From an uncultured Marinomonas sp. (GTDB lineage Bacteria; Pseudomonadota; Gammaproteobacteria; Pseudomonadales; Marinomonadaceae), in assembly GCA_947493575.1 (NCBI GenBank), contig CANLRQ010000018.1:1-56947 (forward strand): a stretch of DNA of 56,947 bases. Direction: 5' to 3'. Below, in pieces: positions 1 through 10,548 of this stretch (position 1 is the stretch's first letter; every line of letters begins with the position of its first letter). The translations under genes were made by a program, and so were the position numbers. The notes beneath the pieces are model-generated. The model was not told the origin of the DNA and did not search any database. It saw only the letters and a list, made by a program, of their open reading frames with translations.

Positions 1-50
1 GCCTTCAGGCCGACAAATCTGCCTCTTTGATTAAATCCACCTTTTACTAG

Positions 51-216
51 TTCCCACGATCTTCGTGGGAATTCATATTGTCGCAGAGGCAGACATCATT
101 TGACGTAATATGAGACTTTTTTATCTTGTAAGGTAAGTCGGAAAAGCCGCAGGCGCCTTCCGACATTTTGAGCTGGTGGCAACACAGTGGGGTATTCATC
201 ACAAAGCAAAAAGCCT
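51..216. repeat. REP-like palindromic repeat, copy 1
   Basis: Positions 51-71 form a 9-bp perfect palindrome with a 3-base loop (TTCCCACGA, TCT, TCGTGGGAA). A second hairpin near 139-166 pairs GTCGGAA with TTCCGAC. The block recurs as copy 2 about 247 bases downstream. The TTCCCACGA/TCGTGGGAA core resembles the extragenic dRS3/REP palindromes common in proteobacteria. Short open frames on both strands here are side products of the repeat, not genes. The first 50 bases of the window show no gene. Confidence 0.6.
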
Positions 217-297
217 TCTTCTTTTCTGCTTGCGTCACTGTCGTAGTCAGCGCAGAAAAGACAGAAGCCTTCATGCTTTTTACTCTAGTTACTTTAG

Positions 298-463
298 TTC
301 CTATGATCTTCGTGGGAATTCATATTATCGCAGAGGCAAACATCATCTGACCTAATAAGGAGGCTTTTTTATCTTGTAAGGTAAGTCGGAAAAGCCGCAG
401 GCGCCTTCCTACAATATGAAGTAGTGTGCAACACAATGGGTTATGCACAAATCAAAAAGCTTT
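298..463. repeat. REP-like palindromic repeat, copy 2
   Basis: Imperfect second copy of the block at 51-216, same orientation. The first palindrome has changed to TTCCTATGA/TCGTGGGAA; both changes turn G-C pairs into G-U pairs, so the hairpin could still form in RNA. The second hairpin has lost one arm match. With copy 1 it accounts for most of the gene-free first 534 bases. Confidence 0.6.
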
Positions 464-534
464 TAATGGAACGACTCTGATAAAGAAAAGCTAACTGCTT
501 GAAATTATTAGATTAACTGTATGAGGGGCTTATA

Positions 535-1344
535 TTACACTTTTTTGTCAACGCTCTCTTCTAAAGAAGCTTTATACTTGTATGGATTTTTGAAAGCGTA
601 TTCAGGATATATCTTGCCAATTTCGGAACATAGTTCAGAGATTAATTCGCTTTTATTTCGGGAAACCTCAATACCTACCTTTATAAATCTACTCCGAAGA
701 GCCACAAGGTCTTCTAATAAACCTTCCATATCAATCAAATTAACCTTTGGTATCCATGAATTGATCCTTTCCTCATAGGTCATTGATCCATCATACTTGC
801 CATGATTCTTCTTGTGTATCTGCGATATTTCTGCCGTATCACGGCTAAAAGCATATATTGCCTTCACAGCTTCATTTCTCCTCTCACTTAAACTTACAAG
901 TTCATCAATCAAAGCTTCATATTCCTTTAAAAAGACTTCTGGGATTATTAACGTTTCCAATAATGTTATGAACTTTTTCTGTAAAGGCTTTCCTCCCAAA
1001 TACTCCATCTTTTGTGCTTTTTCATCTACCTCCCAATCTACCGTTAACGTGTTTTTAAGGTCTTGCTCTATTCCTGCATGGGTTAAAGCAATTTGTCCCA
1101 TCAAACAATGAAATTGATCTTGTTTTCGTTTAAGGCGTTGATTTTTATAAAACTGAATAGATCGCCTTATTGGAGAGTATTTATTAAAAAATTGGTCGAG
1201 GTGATGCGTTAAATTTTGTTCAAGAAATGCACGGCGTTCTTGTATGTTTAAGGAGAGGCGCTCGCCATTACGCATTTTAGTTCCTGTCGGCAGAAAAAAT
1301 TTAGGGGCTATGATAGCAATACTTTTGATAATCCAAGACTTCAT
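535..1344 (-). CDS. Unrecognised 269-aa protein
   Basis: I do not recognise this protein. It is 269 residues, charged and predicted mostly helical. The first 15 residues are mildly hydrophobic (about IIKSIAIIAPKFF), but there is no clear signal peptide or membrane helix. Residues 40-120 are rich in R, K and Q (RRSIQFYKNQRLKRKQ) and the middle is rich in L and E, which suggests a soluble helical bundle. Its start overlaps the stop of the small upstream frame at 1341-1544 by four bases, so the two are probably translated together. AT-rich composition and the surrounding repeats place it in the accessory patch. A coding call is supported by length and the coupled start, not by family. Confidence 0.6.
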   Translation of the reverse strand: MKSWIIKSIAIIAPKFFLPTGTKMRNGERLSLNIQERRAFLEQNLTHHLDQFFNKYSPIRRSIQFYKNQRLKRKQDQFHCLMGQIALTHAGIEQDLKNTLTVDWEVDEKAQKMEYLGGKPLQKKFITLLETLIIPEVFLKEYEALIDELVSLSERRNEAVKAIYAFSRDTAEISQIHKKNHGKYDGSMTYEERINSWIPKVNLIDMEGLLEDLVALRSRFIKVGIEVSRNKSELISELCSEIGKIYPEYAFKNPYKYKASLEESVDKKV

Positions 1345-1544
1345 AGCTTATGCTCCACGACTAATTTAAACCGCCCTTTAACCATCAACAACGTAAGTGG
1401 CAGAGGAATAAAATGACCAAATAAGTTTAAGGAATAACCGCTATGTTTTAGCACAACTTTGTCTCTATCCCACCTACAAAACATCTCCCAGCCTAGACCA
1501 AAGGGCATAATCTCAATCACTTCACTGCCCTTAAACTGAACCAT
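1341..1544 (-). CDS. Small 67-aa protein, possibly a gene fragment
   Basis: A 67-residue frame that overlaps the start of the 269-aa gene by four bases. The segment GYSLNLFGHFIPLPL followed by LLMVKG resembles the internal part of a larger enzyme-associated domain. I have a weak recollection of DUF4166-type proteins, in which the chain would continue with an acidic tail; here it ends after about ten more residues. It may be the remaining middle piece of a longer ancestral gene or a small protein in its own right. No strong Shine-Dalgarno site is visible upstream. Function unknown. Confidence 0.4.
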   Translation of the reverse strand: MVQFKGSEVIEIMPFGLGWEMFCRWDRDKVVLKHSGYSLNLFGHFIPLPLTLLMVKGRFKLVVEHKL

Positions 1545-1584
1545 ACCACTATTTAGGCCATCTGCCTAAAGATAATCAAGATGC

Positions 1585-1822
1585 GTAGATAACCAAAAAC
1601 ACCCACCGATTTAATTTTTATATTTCAATTGGTTAGGCTCAAAGGGAAAATATGGAAGGTTTTCAAAAACACCCATTAGACAAAGTTATGGGATCTTGTA
1701 TAGGAGCCATATTCATACAAGCCACTCAAACTCAACCATTCTATCTATACAACCAAACTGATATTATTGTCGGATGAAAACGAATCTAGATCACTTACCA
1801 GAAGATAAACGTCACCAGCTCC
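1585..1822 (+). repeat. Direct repeat DR, copy 1 (duplicated upstream region of MNT-HEPN gene)
   Basis: This 238-base block is repeated at 1934-2171 with an offset of 349 bases. I see only two mismatches (A/T near 1704 and T/G at 1812). It carries the whole upstream region plus the first 16 codons of the MNT-HEPN gene. It also holds a degenerate member of the AT-rich unit described at 1834-1892 (near 1596-1645). Confidence 0.9.
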
Positions 1823-1824
1823 CG
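1774..1824 (+). pseudogene. Truncated 5' copy of the MNT-HEPN gene
   Basis: An ATG at 1774 opens a frame reading MKTNLDHLPEDKRHQL, identical to the start of the intact gene at 2123. Homology stops abruptly at about 1823, and the frame then runs into unrelated AT-rich DNA. It is a dead 5' stub left by a local duplication followed by loss of the rest of the copy, or by a partial duplication. Confidence 0.8.
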
Positions 1825-1833
1825 AATTTTATA

Positions 1834-1892
1834 AGACACCCATCTATTTAATTTATATATTTCAACGAGTTAATGGTTTTTATACAAAACAG
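1834..1892 (+). repeat. 59-bp AT-rich repeat unit, copy 1
   Basis: A 59-base unit starting AGACACCCATCTATTTAA and ending TATACAAAACAG. It recurs almost unchanged at 3172-3230. Looser versions (ACACCCACCGATTTAATTTT) lie inside both direct-repeat copies. The unit therefore flanks the MNT-HEPN gene on both sides. Confidence 0.8.
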
Positions 1893-1933
1893 CCATGTGC
1901 CATAAGTCACGTTAGTAATAACAAGAGTAAAGG

Positions 1934-2171
1934 GTAGATAACCAAAAACACCCACCGATTTAATTTTTATATTTCAATTGGTTAGGCTCAAAGGGAAAAT
2001 ATGGAAGGTTTTCAAAAACACCCATTAGACAAAGTTATGGGATCTTGTATAGGTGCCATATTCATACAAGCCACTCAAACTCAACCATTCTATCTATACA
2101 ACCAAACTGATATTATTGTCGGATGAAAACGAATCTAGATCACTTACCAGAAGATAAACGGCACCAGCTCC
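1934..2171 (+). repeat. Direct repeat DR, copy 2 (leads into the intact MNT-HEPN gene)
   Basis: Second copy of the block at 1585-1822. It contains the natural upstream sequence and first codons of the intact gene at 2123. With copy 1 and the unit at 1834-1892 it fills the 578-base gene-free stretch 1545-2122. Confidence 0.9.
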
Positions 2172-2980
2172 TGCGCGCAGCGGATCTTATTCAGGAGTCC
2201 GTTAAGCCTGATATGCTCATCCTTTTTGGCAGTTATGCCCGTGGTGATTGGGTAGAAGAATTAGCGGATGATGGCGTGCATTATCAGTATCAAAGTGATT
2301 TTGACTTGTTAGCCGTGGTGAAAAATGAAGCCTTGGCAACAAAAATCGAACGCAAAGACTCTCTACACAACCGTTTAAATCGCGAAATTAAAACACCGAT
2401 TAGTTTGATTGCGGAAGACATTCATTTTGTGAATCGACGTATCAGTAAAAGTCAGTATTTTTATACCGATATTTTACGAGAGGGGATTTCGCTACATGAC
2501 TCGGGTGCCTTTGAGTTAGCTGAACCCAAAGAGTTAATCCTTCATGAACGAAAGAAACTCGCTGAAGAAGATTTTGAATATTGGTTTACCAGTTCTAAAG
2601 ATTACTTTGGTCAATATAAGCATGCGTTAAATGATAATATTTATAACGTTGCTGCCTTCAATTTGCATCAAACAACGGAACGGCTTTATGCCGCTATTTT
2701 ATTGGTTTTCACCCGTTATAAACCCAGCACCCACGATTTACACAAACTGAGTCAACTTGTTACCAGTATAGAGCCTCAATTTTTAACGGCTTTCCCACAA
2801 GGTACAGAAGTAGAAAAGGCACGGTTTGAGTTATTACGAAAAGCCTACGTCAGCGCCCGTTATAAACCGAGTTATTCCATTACTCAGGAAGAACTAGAGT
2901 GGTTATCGGAAAGAGTGCTGCATTTACAAGGACTCACAGAGGAACTCTGCAAAGCAAAAATAGCGAGTTATGAAGCATGA
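2123..2980 (+). CDS. Nucleotidyltransferase-HEPN fusion protein (MntA-HepT-like in one chain)
   Basis: Residues 1-130 are a minimal nucleotidyltransferase domain: GS at 36-37 (FGSYARGD) and D-x-D at 59-61 (SDFDLLAV), with about 21 residues between them instead of the usual ten. Residues 140-285 are a helical HEPN domain with R198 and H204 in RYKPSTHDL, an R-x5-H motif of the kind that forms the RNase site in HepT. In type VII toxin-antitoxin systems these are two proteins: MntA adds AMP to the HepT toxin and silences it. Here both are fused, which could be a self-regulated toxin or an enzyme with another target; that is inference. The ATG at 2123 has only a weak ribosome site. The 5' end is duplicated at 1774 and a piece of the 3' end reappears at 3259-3288. 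Confidence 0.85.
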   Translation: MKTNLDHLPEDKRHQLLRAADLIQESVKPDMLILFGSYARGDWVEELADDGVHYQYQSDFDLLAVVKNEALATKIERKDSLHNRLNREIKTPISLIAEDIHFVNRRISKSQYFYTDILREGISLHDSGAFELAEPKELILHERKKLAEEDFEYWFTSSKDYFGQYKHALNDNIYNVAAFNLHQTTERLYAAILLVFTRYKPSTHDLHKLSQLVTSIEPQFLTAFPQGTEVEKARFELLRKAYVSARYKPSYSITQEELEWLSERVLHLQGLTEELCKAKIASYEA

Positions 2981-3171
2981 GCCAAGTGTAGACTTCATAG
3001 GAAGGCATCATTTAGACCAACCACCTAAAAGTAATATGGAAGCAATACGAAACAGTTTTGTACTAAAACTAAAAAACCAAACTCAAGGATGAGAAAGTAA
3101 TTACATCATGTATGTCTTGTTTCGATTATATTTGCTCTGAGATACGGGAATGGGCTCCTTGAAAAAATCAA

Positions 3172-3230
3172 AGACACCCATCTATTTAATTTATATATTT
3201 CAAAGGGTTAATGGTTTTTATACAAAACAG
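3172..3230 (+). repeat. 59-bp AT-rich repeat unit, copy 2
   Basis: Near-identical to 1834-1892 (AGACACCCATCTATTTAA to TATACAAAACAG, few mismatches). It lies in the 386-base gene-free stretch 2981-3366, just before a scrap of the MNT-HEPN gene. I see nothing else in that stretch. Confidence 0.8.
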
Positions 3231-3258
3231 TATATATAAGATATATGTCTAAGGTTTA

Positions 3259-3288
3259 ACGAAAAGCCTACGTGAGTGCCCGTTATAA
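3259..3288 (+). pseudogene. 30-bp scrap of the MNT-HEPN 3' coding region
   Basis: ACGAAAAGCCTACGTGAGTG and the following ten bases match 2836-2865 inside the intact gene with two mismatches. The match is too long to be chance in so short an interval and sits beside a second copy of the 59-bp unit, so it looks like debris of a further copy of the gene. Confidence 0.7.
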
Positions 3289-3366
3289 CTCAAATTCAAA
3301 GCCTTGTACTTACAGATAGTTTTAACCATACTTTGTGCCAAATAAAGTACAATTAAAGGTATCGTT

Positions 3367-3648
3367 ATGAGTAGATTTCATTTTGATCAAGATATTCAAC
3401 CACTTTCAGACTTTAGAGCTGGAGCTGCATCATTTATACATCAAGTTAATGAAACTAGAAGACCTATAGTAATCACTCAAAAAGGCAGAGGAGTTGCTGT
3501 TGTATTAGATGTTGCAGAATATGAATCTATGCTAGAAAAAATAAAGTTACTCGAAGAAGTACAAAAAGCAGAAGCTCAACTTTCTGCAGGGTTAGGTATT
3601 TCTAACTCTGAGGCACGAGCGCAAGTTTTAAAGAATGTTAAATCTTGA
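3367..3648 (+). CDS. Phd/YefM family antitoxin
   Basis: A 93-residue Phd/YefM-type antitoxin. The N-terminal half, with PLSDFRAGAASFIHQV and PIVITQKGRGVAVVLDV, is the DNA-binding and dimer part of this family. The C-terminal half, rich in E, K, A and L, is the toxin-wrapping tail. In the family the antitoxin blocks a RelE/ParE toxin and represses its own promoter. The reading frame is complete, with the initiating ATG after AAAGGTATCGTT. The toxin gene that should follow, and overlaps it by four bases, is broken (see 3645-3813). It is therefore an orphan antitoxin, or one that acts on another locus. Confidence 0.9.
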   Translation: MSRFHFDQDIQPLSDFRAGAASFIHQVNETRRPIVITQKGRGVAVVLDVAEYESMLEKIKLLEEVQKAEAQLSAGLGISNSEARAQVLKNVKS

Positions 3649-3813
3649 AGGTAGTTTGGTCTCCATTAGCAATTGAAAAATTAGAAGCGATAGCTAAGTT
3701 TATAGAACTTGATAAAACAACCGCGGCTGAAAAATGGGTTAATGATATTTTCGACAGAGCAGAGTTATTAGGCTCTCAACCCGAATAAGGTTGACAGGTT
3801 CCTGAGAGGGTAA
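3645..3813 (+). pseudogene. ParE/RelE-type toxin relic with in-frame stops
   Basis: A TTG start at 3645 overlaps the antitoxin stop. The frame reads (M)KVVWSPLAIEKLEAI and continues to LLGSQPE, typical of the N-terminal half of ParE/RelE toxins, which usually run to about 95-100 residues. It stops after 47 codons at TAA (3786-3788). Reading on in frame gives GG-stop-QVPE, matching the family pattern SQPERGRxVPE if AGA became TAA and CGA became TGA. Homology then fades. The toxin is thus inactivated by point mutations and its 3' end is lost. Confidence 0.75.
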
Positions 3814-4014
3814 TACTGGACAGCCATGCATTAGGTACCAACAAGTCAGTTTGACTGATACATCTTGTTACCATATCTTGTCTATAACATAGAATAATAT
3901 AGGCTACTCATTTAATATAAAAAGCAGTTGTTCATCTGGAGGTTATCGTCATGGCAGTGTCACTTTATAGCTTCTTAGTAATAAGTAAAATTTTAACATA
4001 CGGAGTTTTATAGG

Positions 4015-4671
4015 GTGAAAGGTTTACAAAAAATTGCAGGGATTTCGGCCATTTCTGAAGGGCTTATCTATATTGTAGCTTTTATATATTTTGGTGTTTT
4101 TTGGTTATACCCCACCGATGGTAATCCAGCAGAAAAAATGGCTTATCTTGCAGAAAACCAGATTCTATTTTCAATGATCTATTTTCTAATGTACGTGATA
4201 TTTGGCGTTCTCCTAGCTGTACTTGTGGTTGGTTTGTATGACAGGCTTAAGCATACAAATAATCCATTAGTTACAATTGGGTCTTTATTTGGTGTTATTT
4301 GGGTTGGTCTGGTTATAGCTAGTGGAATGATTTCGAATATTGGGCTTGCTCATGCAATTGATCTGATGGAGATAAATCTGGAAAAAGCTCTTGATATATG
4401 GATCATCGTATCACTAATAACCGAGAGCATAGGTGGCGGAAATGAATTAGTTGGTGGACTTTGGGTTCTATTGATTAGTGCAGCAGCTATACAAGAGAAT
4501 TGGCTCCCCCGATCTCTTAATTACCTCGGGTATTTTGTAGGTATATCGGGCATTGCAACGATTTATCCTGAAGAACTATTCACTGAAATATTCGGTTTGT
4601 CACAAATTGTTTGGTTTATTTGGTTGGGTATATGTCTGCTAACTCAAAAAAAACCACAGGGCATGGTCTAA
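4015..4671 (+). CDS. DUF4386-like membrane protein
   Basis: A 218-residue protein with about six hydrophobic helices. The family signs are a GGLWVLLISAAA stretch, then LPRSLNYLGYFVGISG, and a final IVWFIWLGICLL helix, as in DUF4386 proteins of unknown function. The GTG start at 4015 follows GGAG at 4002-4005 with suitable spacing; no better ATG exists upstream. It stands alone: the gaps on both sides (226 bases before and about 125 after) show no operon partner. Function is not known; inner membrane location is predicted. Confidence 0.75.
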   Translation: MKGLQKIAGISAISEGLIYIVAFIYFGVFWLYPTDGNPAEKMAYLAENQILFSMIYFLMYVIFGVLLAVLVVGLYDRLKHTNNPLVTIGSLFGVIWVGLVIASGMISNIGLAHAIDLMEINLEKALDIWIIVSLITESIGGGNELVGGLWVLLISAAAIQENWLPRSLNYLGYFVGISGIATIYPEELFTEIFGLSQIVWFIWLGICLLTQKKPQGMV

Positions 4672-4797
4672 AGGCGGTACTTTTTTAATTCTGGTTATGT
4701 TTTTAGTGAGAGAATAAAACACTTTGAATGAGTGTCTTTAAAGAGCTTCTTTTTAAAAGTCATTTTACTGTCTTATTTGGTGTCATAAGGAGTGTCG

Positions 4798-5394
4798 GTG
4801 AAAATTTACGGTGATATACAATCTGGGAATTGTTACAAGGTTAAGTTGTTATGTGCGTTGTTGGATATTGAGCATGAATGGATTCATGTGGATATTCTTG
4901 AAGGTGAAAGCAAAACGCCTGAATTTTTAACAAAAAGCCCTAATGGTAAAATTCCATTGCTTGAGTTGGTTGATGGTCGCTGTCTTCCAGAGTCCAATGC
5001 AATTTTGAATTTTTTGGCTGCGGGCAGTGATTTGCTTCCGAGCGATAATTTTCAACTTGCTAAAGTTCAGCAATGGCAATTTTTTGAACAATACAGCCAT
5101 GAGCCTTTTGTGGCAGTGGCGCGTTTTATTGCCAAATACCTTGGATTACCAGAAGATCGTCGTGCTGATTATGAATCAAAACAAGAAGGTGGTAACAAGG
5201 CGCTTGCTATTATGGAAGATCAGTTGACAAAAACACCGTATTTAGCTGGTGATAAACTTACTACAGCTGATATTACGCTATATGGATATACCCATGTTGC
5301 AGAGGAAGGGGGATTCGATCTTGATAAATACCCAGCAATTCAAGCGTGGATTAGTCGGATTTCAGCTCATCCTAAATATATAGGAATGCAGTGA
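4798..5394 (+). CDS. Glutathione S-transferase family protein
   Basis: A 198-residue GST. Residues 1-75 are the thioredoxin-like domain, with the SGNCYKVKLLCALL helix, the cis-Pro turn in GKIPLLEL and the glutathione-contacting LPESNAIL. Residues 85-198 are the helical domain, with YLAGDKLTTADITLYGY, the usual N-capping and hydrophobic-staple region. I chose GTG at 4798 rather than GTG at 4792 because the AAGGAG site (4787-4792) overlaps the earlier codon and lies five bases from the later one. Members conjugate or isomerise electrophiles with glutathione; the substrate cannot be told here. Cytoplasmic. Confidence 0.85.
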   Translation: MKIYGDIQSGNCYKVKLLCALLDIEHEWIHVDILEGESKTPEFLTKSPNGKIPLLELVDGRCLPESNAILNFLAAGSDLLPSDNFQLAKVQQWQFFEQYSHEPFVAVARFIAKYLGLPEDRRADYESKQEGGNKALAIMEDQLTKTPYLAGDKLTTADITLYGYTHVAEEGGFDLDKYPAIQAWISRISAHPKYIGMQ

Positions 5395-5638
5395 TCAGTT
5401 ATTAAGGAAGGTGCGCAGAGAACACATGCTAAAGCTGAAAGCTTGTCGTTTGTATTTCTTTTAAAGTGGGTTCTTACGATCTACCCAACCGAAACCAGTT
5501 TGTACTTTATACGTTTTAAAGTGGTTGAGTAATCTTGATAGCTGATTTTATCTTCCCTAAGTTGTCTTTTAATTATCTTAATGGGTTATAAGTAGGCTAA
5601 AATAATGTGCTATTCACTTAGCTTTGAGCCTTATATAC

Positions 5639-6907
5639 ATGACAACTGTTACAGCATCGGCAAACTTTACAGAACTTGGCCTAATCCCACCTTTGTTAGC
5701 TCGGTTAAACGAGTTGGAATATCAGCAACCTACACCAATCCAAGAGCAAGTGATCTCAAGTGTTTTAGAAGGGCGTGATTTAATTGCAGGGGCTAATACT
5801 GGGTCAGGCAAAACCGCTGCTTTTTCCCTTCCTCTATTGCAGTACTTGTATGAGAATAAATCGACAAAAAGTAACGAAGGCGTTAAAGGTAATTATGTTT
5901 CTGGTTTGATCTTAGTGCCGACTCGCGAACTTGCTAAGCAAGTGGCGGATAGTATTAAATCCTATGCAGTACATTTTAATGGAGCAGTTAAAACAGTAGC
6001 CGTTTTTGGTGGTGTTTCCGTCAATACCCAAATGCTTGCTTTACGTGGTGGCACAGATATTTTGGTGGCAACACCGGGGCGATTACTGGATTTGATTTCA
6101 AGTAATGCAATTAAGCTTGATAAGGTAAAAATGCTAGTACTTGATGAAGCCGATCGAATGTTAAGTTTGGGCTTTACCGATGAGATTGCTGAGATCTTAG
6201 ACTTGCTGCCTAGCGCTAAACAGACATTGTTATTTTCTGCGACCTTTCCCGAAGAAGTGACGACTTTAACTCAAAAACTATTAAATAACCCCGTAGAAGC
6301 TCAACTCCAAAGCGCTGATGCGAGCACTGTTGTACAGCGTGTGTTTACGGTTAATAAGGGTGAAAAAACGGCTGTGTTGGTGCATTTGATACAGCAATAT
6401 CAATGGCGTCAGGTTTTAATTTTTGTAAATTCTAAAAATGGTTGTAACCATTTAGCGGATAAGTTGGCTAAACGTGACATTGTGGCGGAAGTGTTTCATG
6501 GTGATAAAGCTCAAGGCGCAAGAAATCGCGTGTTAGATTCTTTTAAAGCTGGAGAGGTCGATGTTTTAATTGCTACGGATATTGCAGCACGTGGTTTAGA
6601 CATTGAGAAACTTCCCGTAGTGATTAATTTTGATTTGCCAAGAAGCCCTGCTGATTATATGCACCGTATTGGACGTAGTGGTCGTGCTGGTGAAGTCGGA
6701 TTGGCATTATCATTGATTGATCATGAGGATTACCATCATTTCAAAGTGATTGAGAAAAAGAATAAAGTTCAGCTTGAACGGGAGTCTGTTGAGGGTTTTG
6801 AGCCAAATGCTGTAGTTACTGCTGCTTTGGATAAACCGATGGCGAAACCAGAGGGAACTGGCAAGAAAAAACGTAAGAAAAAGCCAACAGACAATGAGCT
6901 AAAATGA
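5639..6907 (+). CDS. DEAD-box RNA helicase, RhlE type
   Basis: 422 residues from the ATG at 5639; a TTG 15 bases earlier is in frame but less likely. Motifs in order: Q motif with TPIQ, Walker A ANTGSGKT (about 52-59), PTRELA, TPGR, DEAD (about 169-172), SAT (about 200-202), then the second RecA domain with ATDIAARGLD and HRIGRSGRAG. The tail is short and lysine-rich (GKKKRKKKP), typical of RhlE-like proteins that bind RNA nonspecifically. Such helicases unwind short RNA duplexes in ribosome assembly and mRNA decay and are often cold-induced. Transcribed alone; 265 gene-free bases separate it from pyrG. Confidence 0.9.
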   Translation: MTTVTASANFTELGLIPPLLARLNELEYQQPTPIQEQVISSVLEGRDLIAGANTGSGKTAAFSLPLLQYLYENKSTKSNEGVKGNYVSGLILVPTRELAKQVADSIKSYAVHFNGAVKTVAVFGGVSVNTQMLALRGGTDILVATPGRLLDLISSNAIKLDKVKMLVLDEADRMLSLGFTDEIAEILDLLPSAKQTLLFSATFPEEVTTLTQKLLNNPVEAQLQSADASTVVQRVFTVNKGEKTAVLVHLIQQYQWRQVLIFVNSKNGCNHLADKLAKRDIVAEVFHGDKAQGARNRVLDSFKAGEVDVLIATDIAARGLDIEKLPVVINFDLPRSPADYMHRIGRSGRAGEVGLALSLIDHEDYHHFKVIEKKNKVQLERESVEGFEPNAVVTAALDKPMAKPEGTGKKKRKKKPTDNELK

Positions 6908-7065
6908 TAACGAGATAAAATGACTTTCACTATTCAGTCTCTTTGTTAAAAAATCTTTTTATGGGGCTTTCTTCATGAGATTGATGTTTTAAATGATTCT
7001 CAAGGATGAGATCCGCCAGATCTCTCTTTCTTAGTATTAATAGAAAAAGTGAATGGAATTTTACA

Positions 7066-8807
<1,742 letters not shown>

Positions 8808-8851
8808 AGTGGACAAAATTGACTGAATCGTTTTCATTCTTAAAGGTTTAA

Positions 8852-10165
<1,314 letters not shown>

Positions 10166-10180
10166 TTCTTTAAGCTTGCT

Positions 10181-10212
10181 AAAAAAGGGAGAACATATGT
10201 TCTCCCTTTTTT
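10181..10212 (+). terminator. Rho-independent terminator after eno
   Basis: A perfect 16-bp inverted repeat, AAAAAAGGGAGAACAT with its complement, ends in six T residues. It can work in either direction, but it follows eno on the plus strand. ftsB downstream would then need read-through or its own promoter. Confidence 0.85.
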
Positions 10213-10272
10213 GTTAGGATTGTTTGGTAATAATGATGTCTATATTTTAATTGAGATGCTTTAGAGAAGACT

Positions 10273-10548
10273 ATGTGGCGTGTTGTTTTTTTGCTGTTTC
10301 TTGTTGTTTTCGTTTATTCAAGTTACCAACTGATTAGTGGGGAGCAGGGAATTAAGCGACAGGAAGAGTTGGCTAAGCAAATCAAATATCAAGAAAATAA
10401 AAATAAGCGATTAGAGCAGAGGAATAATGCCTTACGTGCTCAAGTAGAAGATCTGCGTAAAGGTAAAGACGCTATTGAGGAGCGAGTCCGAACTGAGTTG
10501 CAATATATTAAAGAGAATGAAGTTTTTTATCGGATAGTCGATCAATGA
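10273..10548 (+). CDS. ftsB: Cell division protein FtsB
   Basis: 91 residues: one N-terminal membrane helix (VVFLLFLVVFVYSSYQL, about residues 4-20), then a periplasmic coiled coil to about residue 70. The conserved ARxELxxIKxNE-like region appears here as VRTELQYIKENEVFYRI. FtsB forms the FtsQLB divisome subcomplex that activates septal peptidoglycan synthesis. Its stop overlaps the ispD start (ATGA), so the two are translationally coupled, as in related genomes. Confidence 0.95.
   Translation: MWRVVFLLFLVVFVYSSYQLISGEQGIKRQEELAKQIKYQENKNKRLEQRNNALRAQVEDLRKGKDAIEERVRTELQYIKENEVFYRIVDQ

Noticed and set aside
47..350. Two short overlapping open frames on opposite strands
   Set aside because: They follow the REP-like repeat blocks and carry hairpins; no ribosome site and no protein-like pattern.
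521..1111. Plus-strand frames of 85 and 99 aa
   Set aside because: They lie antisense to the 269-aa gene and have no support of their own.
1585..2171. CRISPR array
   Set aside because: Only two long direct repeats, containing coding sequence, with no spacer pattern.
1585..3230. Integron cassette array (repeats as attC sites)
   Set aside because: The repeats lack the paired R/L boxes and GTTRRRY core of attC, and no integrase is seen.
7008..7026. GAGATC/GATCTC inverted repeat before pyrG as an operator
   Set aside because: Only six base pairs; no known regulator fits.
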